A stretch of 64,000 nt of DNA, from contig VWZX01008287.1 of assembly GCA_013399015.1 (NCBI GenBank), positions 496,001 through 560,000 on the forward strand. Direction: 5' to 3'. This document shows, in pieces, positions 1 to 12,500 of this stretch. Position 1 is the stretch's first letter. Each line of letters begins with the position of its first letter. The notes below the pieces were generated by a model. The model was given only the letters and a program-made list of their open reading frames with translations. It ran no database searches and was not told the origin of the DNA. Made by a program: the position numbers and the translations under genes. The DNA comes from Galbula dea. Lineage: Eukaryota; Chordata; Aves; Piciformes; Galbulidae.

Positions 1-3000
1 TATGGGTGAAAGGGAAGACCAAGACAACACACTACCAGGCATATGAAATAAGTGACAGCACCAGACCACAGCTAAGGATGATGAAATTCCATATAACTTA
101 TCTTTAGACAGAGTACCAGGGAAAACCAATTTATTTTTATAATCAGAACTACCAGCATTAGGAAAGAGGCCTGTCAGCAAACATGCAAACCACCACCTGA
201 AACAGATTTGGAATTTTGTTCACTTTAACAGCAAGTACCTTAGGAAAAAAAGTCACTTTGTACAAGTTACACACATCATTTGAGAACAGAAAATTACTAT
301 TTGGTTGGTTCCAGACTAGTATTAAAACATTGGCATTGCATCTGATGTCTGAAGGAGACAGAAGTTAGTCAGACAACCCCCTGAACTGCCTTCACTTCCT
401 TGGCAAGGAGAATATGTGCATTACTCATGGACAGGATCACAGAAATGTAATAGGGTACACTGTCTTAATTCCTGTTCTCTATAGTGTCCTTGCCTGTACA
501 TGTGTGCACATCAATGTGCCAGTATTTGCTGGCTACAGTACTGGATGTGAACATTTTGGTCAAACAGAGTTCTTGAGAGATAAGAACAGGATGGAGAATG
601 TAGGAAGATTTGGGAGAAAAACAAGTCAAAACAAGAATTTGCTGTAGTATAGTTCACCTACTGTAGAATTATAAAGACTTCAGCATTTTTAAATTCAGCT
701 CACTAACAAAGAGCTACTGGATTCAGTTACACTCTCATTGCCTATCAAGACAGAGAACTAGCTCTCCTAAAAGAGCTACTTAGGTCTGCATTTGCTCAAG
801 AGTGCACACTGACTACAGCCCTCATCTCAGGGCCTAAGTAGCCTGACAGCATTCTAGAGACATCCATGTACCTAAACTCTTATCAGAAGATAAAGTTCCC
901 CACTTAAATAGTTTAAGTAGTTTCTGTTTACTGTAGAAAAGGATAAAGAAGAAATGTAACTAGGTTTATTTAAGCAAATGTGAAAGCAGCTAATTACTGT
1001 CTGAAATAATACACAATGCTTACTTACGCACTTCTAAAATTTTCCATCCTCTGTTTTTGAGGGAAACAAACACTTGTTTAAGCTACCCTGTCTTATTTTG
1101 TTGGTTTCTCTTGAGGCTAGTCTTACATAAAAAGTGAGCTCTCCTCTCCATCACCATCTCATACTGACTACTGAAATATTCTTACACTCATTTTTCCATT
1201 ACTGTTCAACCATTTTATTATCAGCAGATTCTGAAAGTCTCACCTACACTCTTATATCCTTCTTTATGAATGTTTCTTTTAAATATTACAGCCAGAGCTG
1301 TAAAATCTACACAATGCAATGTATTGTGAGAGAGCCTGAAGCCATCCAAGTCTCCAAGTTAATACTCAGGTTGCTGAAATGTACCATTTTACTGCTCCAT
1401 TTACCAAAAGCACCACAAAGCTTCCTGTCATACCACCCTTCACATGCACACAGCGCTGCTAGTTAAGATACAGGCAGACATCCTCCTGCCCGACTACTGA
1501 TTTAAACCTAGGTCTTGCTAGCCTTAATGCAGAAGGAAGCAGAAGAATGCCTTTTGGTGTTTCTCTTACCCTAGTCTTTCAGAGTTGCCACAGCAAGACT
1601 GAGTCCCAATTTGAGTATTCAGATCTCAAATCAAAAGCATGGAACTCCTATGAAACACTTGCATGGACTTCAAATACTCCGATTCATCAAATTGAACAGT
1701 ATCAACCAAAAAACCAGAATAATCTGTGACTACAAAAACTCCCTTTTTGCTGTAGTAGGAAAAACTAAATATCTTTAATAAAAGGAAGACCAACTCAAGA
1801 AAAAAAAAAAATACAAAACACAAACTTGAAACAGAACAAACAGATCCATGACTGCCTGCTAACTGAAAGTATAATGAAACAATGCAGGTAGTTCCCTAGC
1901 ACACACAATCTACTTTATCAATCTTACCTTTAATTATCTTATTATCTTAATTATCTTATTAATTTTTGTTTATTGCACAGTGATATAGGTATCCTCTAAA
2001 GCAGACCAGATACTCCAGTTTTTCAGCTCTCCCACTAAATATTGATGCAGAATTGCAGGTTACCCACAGAACTGAACAATCTGAAGCAAACCTATGATGA
2101 AGACCACAAGCCTAAATAATCACTCAGATATTAAATCCATTATTTTTTGAAATAATGTAATTTTTTCTTATTTTCTTTTTGCCTTTTTCCCCCCAGGGTA
2201 AGAAGAACACCTAATTAAATGATACTGAGAGATCACAATACAACTTGTACTTTGTCAATGTTTTCTGTTCATTATAATTTCTTCCACCATACTCACTTCC
2301 GTAAAACTCGCCAGTGCTGAGTGGTTTGTGGCAAAAAAAGCCTGCCTAAAATGTAGTGGACTTACACCTCATACTCCTCTCTTGCCTCCTGGGGGAGAAA
2401 AGTGAAGACAGACAATCATTCTAGAGAAATAAGAGACAACACTAAGGGTGTGGAGGTCCTGGCAACAGCAAATCCAAGATACATAGAGGAGTTATCTGCT
2501 TTAACAGATGCAATTCTTCAAATTATATAGTGAGGTTACAGTCAGAGAATACAAACTGACCATGTTAGTATTCTTCCCACTCCTCTGCTACCTCCCTCTC
2601 ACCATCAGTTGTGCACTGTCCCTTTGGCAAGCTGATTGAGTTCCCTAAGCCAGCATATTATTTTCAGGGGAATTTTTTAAAAAAGCAGCTAGGTAGCTGT
2701 ATTGTCAGAGTAAACCTATTCAGACACAAACTGAGCAAAAAACTAAGGCACAAGGAAGAACCACATGGCCATGATCAGGGTGGGAACAAAGGGAAATAGG
2801 ACATCCCCTTTGGTAGCAGTGAGATACCGGGTTAGCAAAACAGCTGAGCTGATCTAAGCATACTGTCAAGGTACATCAAAATAATCTCCTAAAAGCACAT
2901 TTACTGTAGACACCCAGGAAAAGACTATAGATCTGTCACACAAAAAAAAGCATTCTTTTTAACAGGAAGGAAAGGAAGCTAAGGCAGTATTTCTTTATTT

Positions 3001-4716
3001 CTCAGAGAGCTGCCAATGAAGCAAGAACATATTGCCTAAGGTCATATTTTAGGTGAGCAGATACCCTGGGTTTGAGAATGGCATCCAGTCCCATCTGGCA
3101 CCTGAAGACATTTTTTCCTAATTAAAACCCAACCTAGTACATTAATTGCAAAAGATTTTTCTTGTCCTACATGCAAGATCTTTACATTTGTCAGAAAAAA
3201 ACATGAAGAATCCAGTAATGACACCCAAGAGGATAGGCAGAAAGACTAAATCTTAGCAGTGCTTATTTTTCTACATTCTCTCTGCAGAGGAGAGATCTGC
3301 TTTGAATCCACTTCAGTCTCCACTGCACAAGCCTTGGAGCTCATTGCCTAATTAGGTTTTCTGAATAACACTTCCCCTCTGCAAAGTCTACCTGTATTCT
3401 GCAGCTTGTCTACGTGCATGTGACCAGAAAGCATTTTCCTACAATCTGAAAACAGGATTTTTCTGAAGGCAGAAAAGCGTCAGTCTTGCACATTTTCTCC
3501 ACCAGGAAGAAAGCTCAGCCCGCAGTTCACTATATCCTGTTGTCTGGCAACATACTATGATTATACTAGTACCAAATATTTCTCTCCTGGACTACAAAAC
3601 ACCAAACACAACCTGATGATGCATTCAAACAACGACTCCTTTGTTAGCAACCTTCATCATTGCAGAATGTTCACCTGTAACACTAACTGGCAGCGCAAAC
3701 TGGGACAAGGATGATCTGTGTTTTCTGTCCCCTTTCCCTATATAAGCAATATAAAAAGACCACATTTTTTCACTAAGGCATTTGAAATTATGACAGAGAA
3801 TTTAAAAGTTAAGAGTTCCCGAGTTCTACACACAGAAATCGGATTCATATGGAAAACTGCATGCGTACAAATGGTGTTTTTAATTCAGCTGAAAACTGCA
3901 TAAGATTTTTATTAAGGAAACCAATAATAAGACAACCAGTTGCTTAATGAGGCAAAGGCATAAATCCTCAATAAAAGCATTTCTGAAGCTGGCACAAATT
4001 AAAAGGACAAAGATTATTTAAGAGGGTATTTCTGCTTTTCAGTGCCTCTGGCTCTAACACCAGTTAACACCAGTTTACGCCAGTTTAAGAGGTTAATGTC
4101 CATCCCTACCTCCACACCTTTGCTTTGTGCCCCTCAAGGTAAGCGTGGAAACTATAGCTTTTGAAATTAGGAGGACTGTGCCTCTTCCAACTAGTTCTGC
4201 ATCCAGAGACATTGCAACACCAGATGATGCTAAGTTCCTAGAAAGTTGTCTAGGACATTTGTCAGCTGCAGTATCAGTGATTCATTACTCTTTCTCAAGT
4301 GTGAGATAGATTGCTGCCGTGAGCAGGAATTCCTTCAAGATCAATCACTCTCAAACTTTTTGGCCAGAAGATCACCCTCACTCATGCACTCCTCTAATGC
4401 CTTCAGTCGAATTAAATTTGCTGTTTAACAGAACTTGGCAAACTACAGTTTAGACAACACTGCAGTCAGAGAACACAGGAGAAACTGGTAAGGCTTTGAC
4501 ATTGAAGACATCATTAACTGCACCTACTCTTGTAGATTATCTGATTTTTATAACTGAAGAGAAACTTGATTAACAGTTCGTAATTACACAGCTGGTATTT
4601 TTAGGCCCCACCATGTGTCACTTAGGCACATGTGTAATTTAACCTATTCAGGTGACTGAAGTTATGCCTGAATAAATACTTGCAGAACCGCAGCATCCAC
4701 AGGGACAGGCTCTGAA

Positions 4717-4777
4717 AGAATCACAGAATATTAGGAGTTGGAAGGGACCTCGAAAGATCATCTAGTCCAACGCCCCA
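4717..4777 (-). mobile_element. CR1 LINE 3' end fragment
   Basis: Reads as the reverse complement of the avian CR1 3' terminus: an ATCACAGAAT start, then the GGAAGGGACCTCGAAAGATC block and CATCTAGTCCAA. Only the last ~60 bp are present, as is usual for 5'-truncated CR1. Confidence 0.9.
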
Positions 4778-5752
4778 AAAGAAGTTGAGCTTTTTCAGAC
4801 TGGCTCTAGCCACAAACTAGTATATTACATTGAGCTTACTCTACTCAAAGCCAATATACGTGCAATTTTAACTATGTCGTACATCAGCATGACTGTCTTT
4901 GAACCTGGCCACGTGGCTGCTGTTGTGAGCTCTATCAGATACATTAGCAGCTTTACTCTCTCTTACCCCAAAGGAACAGGTTCAGCTTCTTGAGAAAGTT
5001 AAACAGGAATGGTAATAGCATTAAGAAGCATGTTAAGAAGATGGAGGAAAAAAAATAACCTACCAAGATTTTATTATGCTAGACAAGTTAACAGTAGTGG
5101 ATCATTTGCCAACAGAAATAACTCATTGGGAGGGGTCAAACTCATCTTGATGCAGTTCAGTTTACAATGACAGGCTACAGCACAGCATATCTGGTGAAAA
5201 AGTTATCTTGCATCTGGTAGCACACATTCAGAAGAGAAAATCCAGAAAAACATCCTCTGTAAGCAAGAATTTAGATACAAAAGTATTCAAGCATAGCTAC
5301 TGCGTGCAGACAAGGTCTGCAACACAATTTGGTTTACACTTTGAAAAGGCTACAGAACCTGACTTGTGATGGCGCAGCTCCGTCCAGGCCTGCACGCAAG
5401 GATGGAAGTCTCTGAAAACTCTCCTGTAGAACAGGTGATACACAGAGTATCCAAACACTCGCTAATACAATGGCAAAGTCAACCCTCAGGCACCTCAGAG
5501 CAAACTTCCAAACCAGCTTCACAGTTCATCAAGCCTGGGGTGCCACAATCGCATTTTCCTAAGCCTCTGCACATGATCCCACTCTATCTCATACCAGTAC
5601 TGGCATTTAAGCAGTCACATGGATAGCCAATTCAGGGCAATGACCAGCAAAATAATCCTCAAAAAAAAAAAAGAAAAAGGAGGTGAATTAGATGTTTATT
5701 CAATTCAGTGCCCTGAAGCAGTGACTGAGCACAGAGAGAGGGAGGAAGGGAG

Positions 5753-5776
5753 GGATGGATGGATGGATGGATGGAT
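5753..5776. repeat. (GGAT)n microsatellite
   Basis: About six uninterrupted GGAT units, preceded by a purine-rich GGAGGAAGGGA stretch. The 79-codon ORF beginning here is just translation through the repeat. Confidence 0.9.
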
Positions 5777-6613
5777 AACAGCCAGGGCTTAGATGAGTTT
5801 AGACTGGATTACAACCACACCTTTAAAGAGTTTTGGCAGACTGAGGAACAGCTAATAAAGACTCTATGGACTTTAACATCAACCCCGTTCTGCATCCGAG
5901 ACTGCGACTCTGCAATACAAACATCTGCACCCCAAGCACTCCAGCTCATTCTTAGGAATTATACTGTCGATGAAGAGAGTAACAGTGGGAAGACCTGAAC
6001 TGCTAAGTAATATTAGTCTTAAAGTTCTCCAAGTTTATAAGTTTTTAGCCAGTAAGTGCTTCTCAGATACAGTATTCCTAAAGAGAGCAGCTAGAAAGTC
6101 GTTTGCAGAAGGCATAAATGTAATTTTTCTTATTAAATTTAAATTTTAAACATCAAGTTTGTCATGTCCACATTGCATAAAACCAGATAATCACTTTGTG
6201 GTATTAGGAGGAAAAAACTTAGCATGTATTAGGATAAGAACAATCAGCCAGGGACATGTTGCAAAATTCCACCCAGCTTTAAGTCAGGGCACTACAAAAT
6301 GAAAACATCATTTCTGTTCATCTCTTAGCAAAGGTGACAAGAATCAAGTAGATAAGAATAAGAAAATAAGTACCTCTTTGAGTAGAGGTAAGTGGGAACA
6401 AAACACATGGAAAAAAAGCTGGTATTTGATTGCAGTAACTATTGTGTTAAGACTGACTGAGCTGTAACAGACACTTTCCCAGGCTCTGAAGACTACAGTT
6501 ACATTATGGTGAAAGACCAAACACCTAGATTAAATTAATTTGGAGCTGTAACTGAGAAAGTATTGTCAATAAACACATTAACATAGGAAAATAATCACCC
6601 AAAAACCTGTCAG

Positions 6614-6639
6614 AAAAAAAAAAAAAAAAAAAAAAAAAA
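6614..6639. repeat. Poly(A) tract
   Basis: Twenty-six consecutive A residues followed by G and seven more A. No recognisable retroposed gene body sits immediately upstream, so it is recorded only as a homopolymer. Confidence 0.9.
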
Positions 6640-8743
6640 GAAAAAAAGCAGCAAACCACTACTTCATAGAAATATGTCAGAATCCAATAGCACTGGGCAT
6701 AATCCACACCAGGCTTTGGGATTCATGACAAGGAAGAAAAAAGCAGGCCGCCACAGACCTTGAAATAGCTTCAAAGCTCTCCAACTCCCCAAAGTGTTGC
6801 TATTACAATTACTAGCAGTAAGTCTTAAACATTGATAATATTCACATATGCATAATTTTCAGATGTAGACAAACCATATGTACACATCTACCTGTACCCT
6901 TTGAAACCATGTATTCACCGGTTGCATGCTCTTCGCAAAACACATGATGTGCATATTTAAACAAAATAAAAGCCAAAATAAGCCATCTCCATGAACAGGT
7001 TGAAGATGAAGTAGCAATAAAGTTGTTCAGAGGGCTTACAACTGCCATTTCTGAAGTTAGACAGTCTTCTGAAAACATGTTAAAAACCACACAACAGAGT
7101 ATCACTTTATTACTGAATCAGCCTGTAAAATACTGGTTCTGCAGCTGTAGAAAATCAACAGAAATGCCACCACACATATCCCACACCATCCTCTTTCAGC
7201 TGAAATCAAATGGAATAAAGATACATTAACTCAGCAATTTCATGTTTGCTTCACACAGAGCTTTTAAACATGTCAGAAAGATCTGACAATAGAAAAAGTG
7301 TGAAATAGCTTAAGTTAGAATCACTTTGTAAGGGTCTATAGTCAAATATTTATATTGCTCTTAACATAAATACTAAATAATCCATAGCTTTGATTGACTT
7401 TTAAGGTTTTTAAAAAACAAATCCAAAAGCATAAAAATTCCCCAAATTAAGGTTTAATACAAGCCTACCAACTCAGTAACATCTGAGCTTCGATTTAGTT
7501 GAGGGGGGAAAAAAAATGTGCAACTAAGTTTCAATCTGCTGTAACGTGGTGTCAGTTTGTTACCGTACTTTTCAACTCCCCTTGGTCATCAACCACTACG
7601 CTTATCTCACAGACTATTCCTGCAATATCCTTATACCATATGTTGTCAAACAATTTTCCCCAGTTAATATTCTAGTCCTTTCATAAGGCAGCTCTTCAGA
7701 ACTATCAGCACCACAGTCATTTTTCTCCCTGTATTTGCCATATGTTTAGAAAGCTTTTCACCCAGTTCTTGGGAAGAAAATAAAGACATGATGCAGTTAG
7801 GATAACAATACCAAAAGAGAAACTGGGATAGATAATATTTCATTATTCCATCAGAAGTTCACTGGCCTTTCCTTCTTCGAAAGAACAGAGGGTTAAGAAA
7901 TTTCCTCTGCTGATCTGACAGTGGCTAGACAACCTGTGCTGTCCCCACTTCTGAGCAAGAATTATATCAGGTGGGGAGAAATGCTCCAGCTGTACTGTGG
8001 TTCCAGCAAGCCTGGTAATTAAAGAAAGTGGCTCACATTCCTGCTTTGGCTCACATTCACCTCACATACTGAGCAAAATATAGATGTAAAGAAGGCTGAA
8101 AAAAACCTCACCCTCCTCCAAAAAATGGCATTCCCTCAGTCAGTGCGACAGCTATGATGGAGACTTGTTCCTAAAACACTGCTTCTGCGGGCCCATGTAG
8201 TTAGTTGCAATGGTTTGACACGCCAGGCAATGCTGGTTTAACAACTGACTGCTACCAAATAGAGAAGTCGCCTCCTGCACATCCTACCTCCTCTCTTTCG
8301 CAGCACTACCGATGCCCTGCTAAGCCTGTGACTAGCCAGGTCAGGAAGTGAAGCTTGCCAGCACAAAGGTTTGGGGGTTTACTTTTTCTGTTCTTCAGTT
8401 GGATTAGCTTTCTATTACTTGAAATACAAAAACATCTGCAATTCAAGTAAAAGAAAAGCTGAGCTTAAAGTAATAACAGAAACCATAGATTACAAAGATC
8501 ATTTTCAGTATAGTTGTATCACAATATATTAACATAACACCATTATCTGGACAGTCTCGTTATCTGAACAAAAGAGATGTAATTATATCAAATAAAGGAC
8601 AATAACAAGGTTACAGAAAATACAAAAGAGGAGAGAGGAGGTTTCAGGACAGGGAACAAAGAAAACATGCAAAAAACTTCATTAACTTTAACTTAACTTA
8701 AGGAAAGATGGCTTTTAGTTGCATTTTACTGGAAAGAGCCTCC

Positions 8744-8797
8744 AGAATCACAGAATGCCAGGGGTTAGAAGGGACCTCGAAAGATCATCTAGTCCAA
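8744..8797 (-). mobile_element. CR1 LINE 3' end fragment
   Basis: Second minus-oriented CR1 3' tail: AGAATCACAGAATGCCAGGG, then GAAGGGACCTCGAAAGATCA and TCTAGTCCAA. It is nearly the same as the 4717-4777 copy, suggesting the same CR1 subfamily. Confidence 0.9.
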
Positions 8798-11406
8798 ATC
8801 AGTACCACAGACTATTTTTTATAGAAATAATGAAGCACAGACTCATTTGTGAGAGGTCACTGCTACCTGTCAGTATGAGAGGTAAGAAATGACATTATCT
8901 TTAATAATCACATCAGCATCTTAGCCAAATACACACAAAGTGAAGTTACTAATTTATCTGCTAAAAAGCCAACTGCTGGGCTTTCAACCAGTAAAGTGAA
9001 AACACACCAAGACAGAATTATTCACTTTAGAAACAAGAATCACACACATGGATTTTACTGTTTGCCTTTAAAAAACTGGGACAAAACCAAAACAGAACCA
9101 GTGTTATTTTTTCAGCAAATTAACATCGCATGCAAATATTGCAGCCAAAGCAGGCACTGTTAAAGGAAAGGAGAGATTCCAAAAGAAATAAATACCTGCT
9201 TTAAAAAAAAAGATACATTTTTCCAGCTAAGTATAAGTACATCATGAGAAGTACATTTAAGTGTCTTGATTCTTCAAACTATACATAACCCACAATTTCA
9301 AAAATGAACCTCAAGCCTTTAAAGACTGGAACTTGTTTCAGGCAATGTGCTGACAGCACCAGAAGTTTTTGAAAGCACCTCCCTCTCTTCACACACACAC
9401 TTTTTGGCAAGTCCTCTTAGATATTTATTTGCAACATTACTGGTATAAAACTGACAAACCAATATAGCCTAACCCTATCATATCACCAACAATTAAGTTC
9501 AAAACCAATATTGGTTTGTTTAGAAAATACTTATCTGTCATGACTGTTCACAAGGAGTTAACAGTTCATAGAAATGCACCTCATGAAGTGGCATGAAAGT
9601 GAAGCAGGAAAAGTTTGGGTGTTGATGTAAAGCTTCCAGGAAAGGGAAGCACAGCAAGTGGTAAAGATAACAGAAAAAGAGAGGCATTTGGATGCTGCAG
9701 TCTGTCACCAGCTGAGCTGAGAATGTAGGGCTGATGTGGTACGACACAAAGGTAATGCAGCAAGACTAGAGTTATGCAGAGCCTCAAGGGACAAGAGAAG
9801 AAATGAAAGTTTAAATGAAAGCACCTCTCTCCAAGATAATCCAAGTGGAGAGACAGACAACCTGATAGAGTATCTTTACAGGTAAGTGAGATCACTGTTA
9901 ATCGCAAGGTGATGTTCCAAGGTGCCTTTGTATGACAAATGAAAATTTTTCGTCCGCTCCTGAGCTCAAACAATCACGAAGTACCAAAGTAAAATACCAG
10001 GTAACTAAAGTTCAAACAGTTCAAAAACAACCTAAAAAGTCCCACATAGACAAAGGTTTCCCCACCACCACCACTTCAAATCGCAAAGTCAAGAACAGTG
10101 TCATACCAGAAGGTATGAAGGATGATCTAGCAGACACTTATCTCACCCACACAGGCATATTGAAAAAAAAAACCCCAAACTGAACTCCCGGAGATACCAC
10201 ATTGAACAGCTCACTCTTCTGAACAATTCCTGATTTAATGTTGGATACTGTCCAGCAACTATTCAAAATTGCTAAATAGTCATGCTGCAGTATAGACATT
10301 ATTAGCAAAATGAACTTGCATAAAATGTCCTATACTCAACTCAAGCAAAACACCTGTTAAACAGTGGTTTCAAAATATCTAATAAATACATGGCATGGGA
10401 TGTATAAAACATTACAAATGTTACACTGCAAGAAAACCTGCTGAGCCATGATAGGTTTACAAACCTGCAATGGCTAAAACCAAACTGTACATTTCTATGC
10501 TACACACCAACAGTAAACTACAAACAAAACACCAAAACACTCCCCACTAAACTAACGAAAACGGCCGCACTTCAGTTAAAAGAACAAGTACTACACAAGT
10601 GAGAGATGCCAAGTACTCTTTCAAGTCAGAATGTAAAGTTGGAATTTCAGCTTCCTCCTAGAATAGTGCTCGATTTTTAGATTCTAGAAAAAGACCACAT
10701 TTCTACACAGTTCACAGATATAGTCAGAAATGGAAGATTCATGGGTATGGATCCCTGCAGTTTTGAGCAGTACAGTGCAAAAAACACCACGCCTTCATTT
10801 AAAATGAAATAAACCATCTTACTAGAAGGTCAAGCTGATTGTAGAAATCCAGATTTACACTCCACACCGAGATTTCCAAACTTATTTGAAAGCACTTGGT
10901 GTGACGGCTGACTCAATATCAATTAAGAAATAAATTTATAGGGATAAAGAACCGATTAGCAGCCAGAAGAAAGATACGGAATTAAAACTGTGGTTTATTT
11001 CTAGAAACTCATACGCTTCTTTCTAAGGGTTTATGCACTCTCTTGTAAACGATAATGCGTAGAAACCGTAAAAAAATGAAATGGGTAGAAAAGTTAGAAA
11101 GGATGAACAGCTGCGTCCCAGATAACTGTAGAGACCACCATACGAATTTTTGTATTAGAGAACACCATTAACGAAGGATCACGTCAGTACTCAAAAAGCC
11201 GTGAAGGAAAGACTACGTTTTTAAGGATCGACGCCTCCTCCGCGGCTGGACCAGCTCCCGGGTCGCTGCTCAGGGCAGCGACTGACCCTCGACGGGGCCG
11301 GCGGCAGCAAGGCGGCGTTGGCCGACCCCGCGGAAACCACGCCAGGAGGCTCTAGACATAGGGGGCGGCGACGGGAGCCTCGCCCCGGCGGCTCGGAACC
11401 CCGGGA

Positions 11407-11498
11407 GGGCAGTGCCCGCCGGGTCGCGGCCGGGCGCCGAGGGGGTGATGGGGGGGGCAGTGCCCGCCGGATCGCGGCCGGGCGCCGAGGGGGTGACG
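11407..11498. repeat. 48-bp tandem duplication in CpG island
   Basis: Two units starting at 11407 and 11455, each reading GGGCAGTGCCCGCCGG, then TCGCGGCCGGGCGCCGAGGG and GGTGA. They differ by only one or two bases, implying a recent duplication just inside the putative first intron of TRPM7. Confidence 0.9.
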
Positions 11499-11809
11499 CC
11501 GGGGCGCCCCACCAGTCGCCCGGGCCTGAGGTACCCGAGCCCGCACCTCCCCTTCCGGCCCGAGGTGACAGGCCGCCTGGGCCCCTCCGCCGGGGGCACC
11601 CCGGGAAAGTCAGGGGAACAGCCGCCGCGGCAGGAGCCGAGCCCGCGCGGCAGAAGGGCCGGGGCAGATCAGGGCGGCCGCGACCTGGAGCAGCCGGCTC
11701 GGACAGGTCTGATCCGGTGGCCAGCGCTCCCCATCCCTTCCTCCCCCACACTTTCTTCCGCCGGGGCCAACCCGACCCCGCCACCACGGAAGCCTGCCAC
11801 TGCCCTCAC

Positions 11810-11812
11810 CAT
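11810..11812 (-). CDS. TRPM7: TRPM7 first coding exon (start codon only), partial gene
   Basis: On the minus strand the sequence reads GAGGAGA, ATG, then GTGAGGGC, so the exon contributes only the initiator methionine and is followed at once by a strong donor. In the TRPM6/TRPM7 family alternative first exons splice onto a second exon that begins with the SQKSW block; TRPM7 starts Met-Ser-Gln-Lys-Ser-Trp, so an exon 1 ending in ATG is what is expected. The -3 base is A, a good context. The 5' UTR would run upstream to about 12.1 kb. TRPM7 is a plasma-membrane and vesicular Mg/Zn/Ca channel fused to an alpha-kinase. The identity is inferred from synteny with SPPL2A plus this exon boundary; no channel or kinase exon is in the window. 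Confidence 0.55.
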
Positions 11813-12230
11813 TCTCCTCAGGGCCGGGCTGGGTCTCGGCGCCGACTCTGGTTCTCCTCGCGCCGGGCAGCTCCCGCTCGTGGTTCGGCGTCGGCGGTGG
11901 CGGGGCCTGTCTCCATCTATCGGGGCTGAGCTCGGCAGCAGCGGAGGGCTGAGTGGGGAGAAGCCGGGCGAGGACAACGCTCCGGGGACGAAGAGAAGAG
12001 CGGAGCAAGGAGAACGACACTGGCTTGACTCCGCACCAAGACCCTGCGCTGGCGGCTGCCTCGGCCCGGCGGCACTTTCTCATAATTGTGCGACTCGGCC
12101 GGCGGAGAGCCGCGGCGCTGCCGCGTCAGCGCGCACCGCCCCCGGGAGGAGGGGGGACGCCGGGGCGCTGTAACACTGCCCGCCCCTCGCCCGGCAGCGC
12201 GTCGCGCCCGGGCACTCTCGGCGTAGGGGA

Positions 12231-12280
12231 GGGACGGCTGAGGCGAGGGGAGGGAGGGACGGCTGAGGCGAGGGGAGGGA
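12231..12280. repeat. 25-bp tandem duplication in CpG island
   Basis: Two exact units of GGGACGGCTGAGGCGAGGGG plus AGGGA, preceded and followed by partial copies of the purine-rich part. It lies upstream of the putative TRPM7 transcription start. Confidence 0.9.
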
Positions 12281-12500
12281 GGGGCGCCCTCGGCCTGCCC
12301 GCGTTGGAGGGGGTCGGGGAAAGCCCGTGCAGCGTCCTGAAATACTCCGAAATGCCTCCCAGAGGGCGAGAGGCCGTGCCCCCCGTGTGCAGTCTCTGAG
12401 GTAAAGGCCGACGAGAGGTTAAAGCCGGAACGTCCTTCCTTGGCATCAGGGTCCGCTGGCGCAGTGTGGGCGGCGGGGCTGGCCCAGGGCCTCCGCTTCT

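Larger units (their letters stand above)
1..11809 (-). other. TRPM7: Putative TRPM7 intron 1 (no coding exon seen)
   Basis: This stretch lies 3' (on the minus strand) of the exon that ends in ATG at 11810. I looked on the minus strand for the conserved start of the second TRPM7 exon (the SQKSW block) and did not find it, so the intron probably continues beyond the left edge. What it holds: two CR1 3' tails (4717-4777 and 8744-8797), a GGAT microsatellite at 5753, a 26-nt A run at 6614, and otherwise AT-rich unique DNA. The ORFs here (for example 130 codons at 9581-9973) have no family resemblance, no splice-site context and no codon bias that I can recognise. Confidence 0.5.
11230..12500 (-). 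promoter_or_regulatory. TRPM7: CpG island, putative TRPM7 promoter and exon 1
   Basis: A sharp block of very GC-rich, CpG-dense DNA inside AT-rich flanks. It holds the minus-strand exon that ends at an ATG (11810-11812) immediately followed by a consensus donor. It also contains two tandem duplications (48-bp period at 11407-11498 and 25-bp period at 12231-12280). Long overlapping ORFs in several frames here are the normal by-product of a low-stop, GC-rich sequence. Assignment to TRPM7 rests on position next to SPPL2A in the human-like order and on the exon structure; a promoter for an unrecognised plus-strand transcript cannot be excluded. Confidence 0.7.

Noticed and set aside
11412..12173. 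253-codon plus-strand ORF and several overlapping ORFs on both strands in the 11-12.5 kb island
   Set aside because: CpG-rich DNA has few stops in any frame; the products are proline/arginine/glycine-rich with no domain, overlap each other in up to five frames, and include the tandem duplication.
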